A DNA stretch of 64,000 bases from Crossiella sp. S99.2 (GTDB taxonomy: Bacteria > Actinomycetota > Actinomycetes > Mycobacteriales > Pseudonocardiaceae). The stretch covers positions 186,001-250,000 of the forward strand of contig NZ_JALMDK010000001.1 in the NCBI RefSeq assembly GCF_023094165.1, in the 5' to 3' direction. A program made the position numbers and the translations under genes. The notes under the pieces are model-generated. The model had not been told where the DNA came from. It searched no databases and worked only from the letters and a program-made list of their open reading frames with translations. How positions within the stretch are numbered: position 1 is the first letter of the stretch; the number at the start of each line of letters is the position of its first letter. This document shows positions 28,735-35,900 of this stretch, piece by piece.

Positions 28735-28772
28735 CTACTGGCCGGTAACAACAGAGTATTACCTGTGAGTAA
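28735..28772. promoter_or_regulatory. Two operator-like palindromes upstream of fadE5
   Basis: CTACTGGCCGGTAA (28735-28748) and TTACCTGTGAGTAA (28759-28772), centres 24 bp apart, lie 49-86 bases upstream of the fadE5 start. They match the motif seen at fabG4/fadA2 and at the Fe-S reductase gene. Confidence 0.55.
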
Positions 28773-28833
28773 CCCTCAGCAAGGCGGGATTGGTCACCCT
28801 TCTGGCGGTAGTGTCGATTGTGACCCGGCTCAC

Positions 28834-29475
28834 TCAGAGTGTGGCACGGGTCAGGGTGGCCATCCGTACTCCCATGCCGACCAGGATCAAGCCGCTGAGC
28901 TGGTCCAACCGCGCCCGCACGGCCGGCTTGGACAGCACCCGGCGGACCGCGCCCACGGCCAGCACCACCAGCACGTACCAGCCCGCGCTGATCGCCATCT
29001 GCACCACGGTCAGCACCGCGGTGCCGGCGAGCACCGACCCCTCCGGCGGCAGGAACTGGGGCAGCAGCGCGAGGTAGAGCGCGGCGGCCTTGGGGTTGCT
29101 CAGGTTGGCCAGCAGCCCGGCCCGGTAGGCCGCCCACAGTCCCCGTGGCCGCTCCCCGGCGGCCAGGTCCTCCGGCGGCTGCTCCTGGTGCCTGCGCGAG
29201 CGCAGCAGGGTCTGCACGCCCAGCCAGCACAGGTAGAGCGCGCCGGCCACCTTGAGTGCCACGAAGGCCACCTCGGAGGTGCGCACCAGCGCGGTCAGCC
29301 CCAGCGCGGAGGCCGCGGCCCAGAACACCAGTCCGCTGGTGTTGCCCGCGATGGTCGCCAGGCCGGTGGTGCGCCCGGCGCGCAGCGCTTGATTGACGAT
29401 GACCGCCAGCGACGGTCCGGGAGAGACCACCACCGCGATGCAGGTGAGTACGAAAGGCCAGGTCACGAGGTCCAC
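28834..29475 (-). CDS. LysE/RhtB family exporter
   Basis: 213-aa membrane protein, typical length, with six predicted helices. The N-terminus FVLTCIAVVVSPGPSLAVIV holds the conserved SPGP motif after helix 1, and GxxxxxxNPKAxxxx appears as LLANLSNPKAAALYLALLPQ. The family exports amino acids or homoserine lactone-like compounds. It stands alone, divergent from the symporter gene and separated from fadE5 by the operator region. Confidence 0.87.
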   Translation of the reverse strand: MDLVTWPFVLTCIAVVVSPGPSLAVIVNQALRAGRTTGLATIAGNTSGLVFWAAASALGLTALVRTSEVAFVALKVAGALYLCWLGVQTLLRSRRHQEQPPEDLAAGERPRGLWAAYRAGLLANLSNPKAAALYLALLPQFLPPEGSVLAGTAVLTVVQMAISAGWYVLVVLAVGAVRRVLSKPAVRARLDQLSGLILVGMGVRMATLTRATL

Positions 29476-29556
29476 GATGACAGTGTCACCGCAAGCGACC
29501 GAGTGGGCGAGATCCGCGGCGCTTTATCACATTCGTGTTCACATATCTGACTGTTC

Positions 29557-29608
29557 GTCACAGATGTGACTCGGTTCATGGGAAATCGTTCCGTAACCCA
29601 AGGGTTAC
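29557..29608. promoter_or_regulatory. Palindromes in the LysE/symporter divergent promoter
   Basis: GTCACA-GA-TGTGAC (29557-29570) and GTAACCC-AA-GGGTTAC (29593-29608) are perfect inverted repeats 65-116 bases upstream of the symporter start. The first resembles half-sites of CRP-type operators but in inverted order, so it is not a standard GlxR/CRP site. Candidate operators only. Confidence 0.45.
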
Positions 29609-29672
29609 CTCGTAAGACGGACCACAACTTAGGGACCGCCAGCCCGTGGCGGGTACTGATGCTGGAGGTGTC

Positions 29673-31196
29673 ATGGGCACCCTCGACTGGGTTGTGGTCG
29701 CTGGGTATTTCTTCGTCATGGTGGCGATCGGCTGGTGGTCGCGCGGCCGGATCGCCAACGTCGTCGACTTCTTCACCGCGGGCGGCAAGATGCCGTGGTG
29801 GCTCTCCGGTATCAGCCACCACATGTCCGGCTACAGCGCCGTCATGTTCGTGGCCTTCGCCAGCGAGGCCTACCGGCTCGGCCTGACCGTCTACGTCTGG
29901 TGGGCGCTGACCATCGGCATCGGTATCGGCATCGGGGCGTTCCTGTTCGCCGCGCGCTGGAACCGGCTGCGGTCCAAGCACGGGGTGGCCTCGCCGCTGG
30001 AGTACCTGGCCCGGCGCTACAACGTGCCCGCCCAGCAGCTCATGGCCTGGTCCGGTTCGGTGCTCAAGGTGGTCGACATCGCGGCCAAGTGGTCCGCGGT
30101 GGCCATCCTGCTGCGCGGTTTCGCCGGGGTGCCGATCGTGTGGGGCATCCTGATCGTCGGCGTGGTCACGATGATCTACTCGGTGCTCGGCGGCCTGTGG
30201 GCGGACGCGCTCACCGACTTCGGCCAGTTCATCATCCAGGGCGCCGCGGGCATCGTGATGTTCGTGGCGGTGGCCGCGCACTTCGGCGGCATCCAGTTCA
30301 TGTGGGAGATCTGGGACAAGCTGCCGGCCGCCAACAGCGAGCCGCTGCGCGAGCCCTACACCGCGACCTTCTTCATGGCGCTGTTCGTGATCAAGACGCT
30401 GGAGTACAACGGCGGCATGTGGAACCTGGCGCAGCGCTACATGGCCGCGCCCTCCGGCCGCGAGGCGAAGCGCTCGGCGATCCTGTCCAGCGTGCTGTGG
30501 CTGGTGTGGCCGCTGGTCCTGTTCTTCCCGATGTGGGCCGCGCCGCTGATCGTGCCGGACCTGGCCGCCAGGGCGGGCGATGCCTACATCGAGCTGGGCA
30601 AGGTGATGCTGCCCGCCGGCATGATCGGTCTGGTGCTGGCCGGGTTCTTCTCGCACACCATGGCGATGGTCTCCTCGGACGCCAACGTGATCACCGCGGT
30701 GATCACCAGGGACATCCTGCCCAGGATCTGGAAGGGCGCCAAGCGGATGACCGCCGCCGCCCAGCTGAAACTGGCGCGGGTGACCACGTTCAGCTTCATC
30801 GGGCTGAGCATGTTGATGGCGGTGTCCCTGGATACCAACGACGGCGTGCTCAAGGTCGTGGTCGATCTGGTGGCCGCCACCATGGGCCCGATCGCGGTGC
30901 CGCTGATGCTGGGCATGCTGCCCTGGTTCCGCCGGATGGGCCCGACCTCCGCGATCTCCTCCACCCTGGGCGGGCTCGGGGTGTGGGCGGTGCTCTACAT
31001 CTCGCAGCAGATGGGCACCACGGTGGCCAAGGAGGCGCTGGTCGCCTACCCGCTGCTGACCTCGGTGGTGCTGTTCCTGGTGGTCGGCCTGGTCAAGCCG
31101 GAGCGCACCACGGACCGTGACGAACTGATCGACTCGCTGAACTCCGACGAGGCCGACAAGCCGACCGGACCGGAGACCGTCGCAGCCAAGGCCTGA
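29673..31196 (+). CDS. Sodium:solute symporter family protein
   Basis: 507-aa transporter with about thirteen helices. SSF marks are visible: FFTAGGKMPWWLSGISHHMSG near residues 30-50, YLARRYNVPAQQL, and GLVLAGFFSHTMAMVSSDAN about residue 320 (the Na+-binding helix with conserved Ser residues). ATG 29673 is chosen because GGAGGT lies six bases upstream; the frame extends back to 29646. The substrate (sugar, proline, pantothenate or carboxylate) cannot be told. Single gene with palindromic sites in its promoter. Confidence 0.87.
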   Translation: MGTLDWVVVAGYFFVMVAIGWWSRGRIANVVDFFTAGGKMPWWLSGISHHMSGYSAVMFVAFASEAYRLGLTVYVWWALTIGIGIGIGAFLFAARWNRLRSKHGVASPLEYLARRYNVPAQQLMAWSGSVLKVVDIAAKWSAVAILLRGFAGVPIVWGILIVGVVTMIYSVLGGLWADALTDFGQFIIQGAAGIVMFVAVAAHFGGIQFMWEIWDKLPAANSEPLREPYTATFFMALFVIKTLEYNGGMWNLAQRYMAAPSGREAKRSAILSSVLWLVWPLVLFFPMWAAPLIVPDLAARAGDAYIELGKVMLPAGMIGLVLAGFFSHTMAMVSSDANVITAVITRDILPRIWKGAKRMTAAAQLKLARVTTFSFIGLSMLMAVSLDTNDGVLKVVVDLVAATMGPIAVPLMLGMLPWFRRMGPTSAISSTLGGLGVWAVLYISQQMGTTVAKEALVAYPLLTSVVLFLVVGLVKPERTTDRDELIDSLNSDEADKPTGPETVAAKA

Positions 31197-31332
31197 TTGG
31201 TTTCCGGCTTCCGCCGGGTTTCCGGGGCGTCCTGGTCCGCCAGTCGGTGGACCAGGACCGCCCCAATGGGCGGAGAATTTTCGCTACCATGTGCAGTCGA
31301 CATCAATCCGGTCGAAGGCGCAGGATATTTTC

Positions 31333-31530
31333 ATGTCTTTTCTCAAGGTCTCACAGGACCCCGCTGTGCTCCGTGGGGTTCCCGTCGTCACCGGTACCAA
31401 GATCGCGGTCGCCACGGTGGTTGCCCTGGTCTGCGAGGGTCTCACCGCTGCGGAGATCGTGCTGAAGCACCCGGACCTGGAGATCGGCGACGTGGACTTC
31501 TGCCTTGAATACCTGCGCGGCGGAGCGTAG
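31333..31530 (+). CDS. DUF433 small protein, copy 1
   Basis: 65 aa from ATG 31333. DUF433 proteins have a short N-terminal beta hairpin followed by a winged-HTH-like part and are often antitoxin components paired with DUF5615 (PIN-like) proteins. Seen here: DPAVLRGVPVVTGTKIAVATV, CEGLTAAEIVLKHPDLEIGDV. No DUF5615 partner is adjacent. A paralogue lies 212 bases downstream, same strand. Confidence 0.7.
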   Translation: MSFLKVSQDPAVLRGVPVVTGTKIAVATVVALVCEGLTAAEIVLKHPDLEIGDVDFCLEYLRGGA

Positions 31531-31600
31531 TCAAACACGCGACAACCGCATTTCTCTCCGCGACAGGACCGTAATTCAGACCGGGCAAACCGGATGGTTC

Positions 31601-31633
31601 AAGACCATTTTCCGAACGGAAAAATGTGGTCTT
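31601..31633 (+). terminator. Imperfect A/T-rich hairpin after DUF433 copy 1
   Basis: AAGACCATTTTCCG pairs with CGGAAAAATGTGGTCTT with small bulges. It is much more A/T-rich than its surroundings and separates the two DUF433 genes. Confidence 0.4.
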
Positions 31634-31742
31634 CGCCATATCCGGTAAGCCCGGTCACACTCAGTGATCGCGGCCTTCGAGATCCGCGAAACCCGCCGCG
31701 CGGGCCATTGACGACCCCGGACCCCGGAAGCAGACTGACGGG

Positions 31743-31943
31743 GTGGCTCTAGAGCAGATCTCCCATGACCCGGGGGTAGCGCACGGCGTCCCGTTCGTCA
31801 CCGGCACCGACGTGCCCGTCGCGGTGGTCAACGCCCTGCTGAGCGAGGGACTCTCGCCCGCCGAGATCATCACCCGGCACCCCAGCATCACCCTGGACGA
31901 CGTCGACGCCTGCGCCGAATACTCCCGCAACGGCGGCCGCTGA
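31743..31943 (+). CDS. DUF433 small protein, copy 2
   Basis: 66 aa from GTG 31743. Same plan as copy 1: DPGVAHGVPFVTGTDVPVAVV, then SEGLSPAEIITRHPSITLDDV. Roughly 40 per cent identical to copy 1 by eye, so the pair arose by an old duplication. No toxin-like partner beside it; a strong terminator follows. It may act as a stand-alone regulator, which is inference. Confidence 0.7.
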   Translation: MALEQISHDPGVAHGVPFVTGTDVPVAVVNALLSEGLSPAEIITRHPSITLDDVDACAEYSRNGGR

Positions 31944-31972
31944 CCCCCGCAAACCCAAGCCAGACAAGCAAC

Positions 31973-32003
31973 AAGGCCCGGATCTCGACGAGATCCGGGC
32001 CTT
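31973..32003 (+). terminator. Terminator after DUF433 copy 2
   Basis: Perfect 14-bp stem AAGGCCCGGATCTC/GAGATCCGGGCCTT with a GAC loop; the closing TT and CGTGTC follow. The A-rich 5' side allows function on the minus strand also. Confidence 0.8.
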
Positions 32004-32083
32004 CGTGTCGCCAAGACCCAGACCCGCGCGCCAACAACAAACCAACAAGCCAACAAACCCAGCCACCCACGCAACCAGGGGGT

Positions 32084-32126
32084 CCGGGGGCCACCCCCGG
32101 CTGGGGCCTGGGGGCTCGGCCCCCAG
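32084..32126. repeat. Two short G/C hairpins
   Basis: CCGGGGG-CCA-CCCCCGG (32084-32100) and CTGGGGG-CTCGG-CCCCCAG (32108-32126) sit between the DUF433 gene and the tRNA. Such hairpins are common intergenic elements in actinomycetes. Confidence 0.6.
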
Positions 32127-32138
32127 TGAGATGCGAAA

Positions 32139-32176
32139 CGCCCCGGCGAGCCCGCAAGGGCGAGCAAACCGGGGCG
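32139..32176 (-). terminator. Terminator of tRNA-Gly
   Basis: CGCCCCGG (32139-32146) pairs with CCGGGGCG (32169-32176), with an inner stem GAGCCC/GGGC; on the minus strand it follows the tRNA by four bases and is followed by TTTCG. Confidence 0.65.
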
Positions 32177-32180
32177 GAAG

Positions 32181-32254
32181 TGGAGCGGGTGACGGGAATC
32201 GAACCCGCCTCTACAGCTTGGGAAGCTGTCGTTCTACCAATGAACTACACCCGC
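32181..32254 (-). tRNA. tRNA-Gly (anticodon CCC)
   Basis: Full cloverleaf on the minus strand: acceptor GCGGGTG/CACCCGC, D-arm GTTC/GAAC with loop ATTGGTA, anticodon arm ACAGC/GCTGT with loop TTCCCAA, T-arm GCGGG/CCCGT with loop TTCGATT, discriminator T and encoded CCA. The anticodon CCC reads GGG. Confidence 0.96.
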
Positions 32255-32338
32255 GAACTACCCGCGTGATCGTGCGCGGTCGAGCATACAGGGACTGGGC
32301 GGGACTGTGTCCAGCCGGGCCGGGTTACGCTGGGGCAC

Positions 32339-32920
32339 GTGCTCCTCAGTGACAGCGACCTGCGCAAGGAGGTCGAGGCCGGTCGGCTCAACCTCGATCC
32401 GTTCGACGTCGACCTGGTCCAGCCCTCCAGCATCGACGTCCGGCTCGACCGGTTCTTCCGGGTGTTCGACAACACCAAGTACACCCACATCGACCCGTCG
32501 TTGCAGCAGGACGAGCTGACCTCGCTGGTGGAGAAGGAGGACGACGAGGCCTTCGTGCTGCACCCCGGTGAGTTCGTGCTCGGCTCCACCTTCGAGCGGG
32601 TCGGGCTGCCGGATGATCTCGCCGGGCGGCTGGAGGGCAAGTCCTCGCTGGGGCGCCTGGGGTTGCTGACCCACTCCACCGCGGGGTTCATCGACCCCGG
32701 CTTCACCGGGCACATCACGCTGGAGCTGTCCAACGTGGCCAACCTGCCGATCACCCTGTGGCCGGGGATGAAGATCGGCCAGCTGTGCCTGTTCCGGCTC
32801 AGCTCGCCTGCGGAGAACCCCTACGGTTCGGCCGCGGCCGGCTCCCGCTACCAGGGGCAGCGCGGGCCGACACCCTCGCGGGCCTACCTGAACTTCCACC
32901 GGGCCACCACCAAGAGGTAA
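32339..32920 (+). CDS. dcd: dCTP deaminase (bifunctional dCTP deaminase/dUTPase type)
   Basis: 193 aa, GTG start. Converts dCTP to dUTP and, in actinobacterial members, on to dUMP, supplying thymidylate synthesis. Conserved blocks: [27 protein letters not shown], the catalytic region [20 protein letters not shown] with the active-site Arg, Ser and Glu, [15 protein letters not shown], and the C-terminal [11 protein letters not shown] that closes over the nucleotide. Length equals that of Rv0321. It faces away from the tRNA-Gly gene. Confidence 0.93.
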   Translation: MLLSDSDLRKEVEAGRLNLDPFDVDLVQPSSIDVRLDRFFRVFDNTKYTHIDPSLQQDELTSLVEKEDDEAFVLHPGEFVLGSTFERVGLPDDLAGRLEGKSSLGRLGLLTHSTAGFIDPGFTGHITLELSNVANLPITLWPGMKIGQLCLFRLSSPAENPYGSAAAGSRYQGQRGPTPSRAYLNFHRATTKR

Positions 32921-32995
32921 CTCGTTCCCCTCATCGGAGGAATGTCCGGCGTGCTCCGGTGGTGAGATCACCGGTGCGGGCCCAGTGTGCCGGGT

Positions 32996-35900
32996 ATGCG
33001 CCTGCTCCGGGTCCTGCTCGCCCTGCTCCTCGCCTTCGGTGCACTGCTGGCTGGCGTGCCCGCGCAGGCGGGCGTGGTCAAGGCGTTCAAGCTGAACTAC
33101 GACCAGGTCGGCTACGGCGACTTCCTGGAGGTCGGCAACGGCTCGTTGCGCTGCCCGACCACGGCGGACAACGCACCGCAGTGGCGCAACGCCACGCCTG
33201 CCGCCTGCGCTGGGGTCGCCGCCGGCGGGCGGGTGCCGCAGGGCAGCTCGGGTGACTACAACGACGACTACTTCATGCTCCAGGCGGACGTGGACGGCGA
33301 CTCCGACACGTTCAACTCCTCCAGGGCCACCCTGCGCATCCCGCCCGGCGCCAAGATCGATTTCGCTCGGCTGAACTGGGCGGGCAACACCGGGACCTAC
33401 GACGGTTCGCGGGCCCTGATGTGCCAGAACCGCAGCTTCATCCCGGCCACCGTGCCCGCGGGCGCGGCCGCCTCACCGGAGGATCAGCAGGTCAAGCTCA
33501 CCGTGGGCGAGAAGTCCCAGCAGGTCAGCCCGGCGGCGCTGACCAGGGATCCGGCAGGCGGCTACACCGGCGGCGGCCAGTACTACTCCGCCTACGCCGA
33601 CGTGACCTCGGCCTTCGCCGGCGCGGCCACCGGGTCTGACCTGAGCATCACCACCGGCAACGTGTGGGGCGTCAACGGGTTCGGCTGCATGGCGGGCTGG
33701 TCGCTGGTGGTGGTCTACAAGTACGCCGAGCGGGACCCGGTCAACGCGCCCAGCAAGCGCGAGGTGTTCGTCTACGACGGGCACGTGCGGCAGAACAGCT
33801 CGGACGCGGCCACCACGGTCACCGTCACCGGTTTCCGCTCCGCCGCCGCGACCACCCGGATCGGCGTCACCGCCTACGAGGGCGACCGGAACATCTCCCG
33901 GGACGAGTTCAAGGTCAACAACACCTCGATCCCCGAACCCGGCACCGGCAACACGGACAACTTCTTCGTCTCGCTGGCCGACGGGCGGTCCAGCCCGGAC
34001 TCGGTGAACAACTGGAGCGTGGACGCCAAGTCCTTCACCACCACCGCGATCCGCGCCGGGGCGACCAGCGCCGACCTGTCCTTCGTCACCAACGGCGACT
34101 CCTACCTGGCGCAGAACCTGGTGTTCTCGGTCGCGGTGCCGGAACTGCAGATCGAGAAGTCCGCGGACCCGGCCGTGGTGCACGCGGGCGAGCAGGTCAC
34201 CTTCACCATCACGGTGACCAATCCCAGCGGCGCCCCGGCCAGCGGGGTCAAGGTGAGTGATCCGGCCTTCCCCGGCTGCGACCGGGTGATCGGCGCGCTG
34301 GCGGCCGGGCGGTCCAGCACCTACACCTGCACCGGGACCGCGCCTGCCGACGACGTCACCAACGTGGCCAACGTGACCGGCACCAGCAGCCTCGGCGACC
34401 CGCTGGAGGGCACGTCGAGCGCGAAGGTGGACGTGATCCACCCGGCCATCACCGTGGCCAAGGACGCGGACAAACCCGCCTACCGCGCGGGTGACACCGT
34501 CACCTTCACCATCAAGGTCACCAACTCCGGCGACGTGCCGCTCACCCGGATCCAGGTGGCCGACGCCAAGGTCCCCGACTGCGCGCGCAACCTCGGCGGG
34601 GTGCTCGCCGCAGGCGCCAGCCGCACCTTCACCTGCACCACCACCGCGCCGGTGGCCGACGGCGTGAACACCGCCACCGCCAGCGGTTTCGACTCGCTCG
34701 GACTGAAGGTGGAAGCCAGTGACGACGCCCCGGTGCCGATCGTGCGGCCCGGCATCGAGCTGACCAAGACCGCCGACCCGGCCACCATCCGGGCCGGGGA
34801 CCAGACCACGTTCACCATCACCGTGCGCAACACCGGCGACTCGCCGCTGGACCCGGTGCGCATCGCCGACGACCGCACTCCGGACTGCGCGCGCACCCTG
34901 TCCGGAGCACTGCCCGCGGGCGGCAGCCAGACCTACACCTGCACCGCGCGGCTGACCGAGACCACCACCAACATCGCGACCGCGACCGGGCGGGACAGGT
35001 CTGGGCAGGACGTCACCGCGAGCGCGCAGGCCACCGTCAAGGTGCTCAAACCCGCGGTGGACATCGAGAAAACCGCCTCGCCGGAGACCGTGCGGGCCGG
35101 GGACACCGTCACCTTCACCATCAAGGTGACCAACACCGGGGACAGCGAACTGACCCGGGTCACCGTGTCCGATCAGGCGTTGCCGGTGTGCGCCAAGGAG
35201 TTCGAGCGGCTCGCGCCCGGCGCGAGTGAGACCTACACGTGCAGCACCAAGGTCAGCGCGGACCTGGTGAACACCGCGACCGTCACCGGCACCCCACCGG
35301 TCGGGCCGCCGGTGACCGACACCGACGACGCCAGGGTGGATGTGATCAACCCGGCCATCGAGGTCACCAAGACCGCCGAACCCGGCACCGTCCGGGTCGG
35401 CGACCAGGTCACCTTCACCGTGCTGGTGCGCAACACCGGGGATGTGCCGCTGACCAACGTGGTGGTGGCCGACCCGGACGCGGCCGGCTGCGGCGGCACC
35501 CTCGCCCAGCTGGCCGTGGGCGCGCAGCAGCGGTTCACCTGCACGGTGACCGCGCCGCAGGAGGACTTCGCCAACACCGCCACCGCCACCGGCACTTCGC
35601 CGGTGGGGCCGCCGGTCACTGACACGGACACCGCACGGGTGGACGTGCAGCACCCGGCGGTGCGGATCACCAAGACCGCCGAACCCGCCCGGGTGCGGGC
35701 CGGTGAGCAGGTCACCTTCACCATCAAGGTGGACAACACCGGCGACGTGCCGCTGACCGACGTGCGGGTGGCCGACCCGCTGACCCCGGCCTGCGACCGG
35801 GTGTTCGCCAGCCTGGCCAGTGGCGCCAGCCAGACCTACACCTGCGTGCTGACCGCCACCCAGGACCTCGCCAACGTGGCCACCGTGACCGGCACACCCC

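Noticed and set aside
29530..29575. Canonical CRP/GlxR site (TGTGA-N6-TCACA)
   Set aside because: The half-sites are in the opposite order and too close together (GTCACA-GA-TGTGAC).
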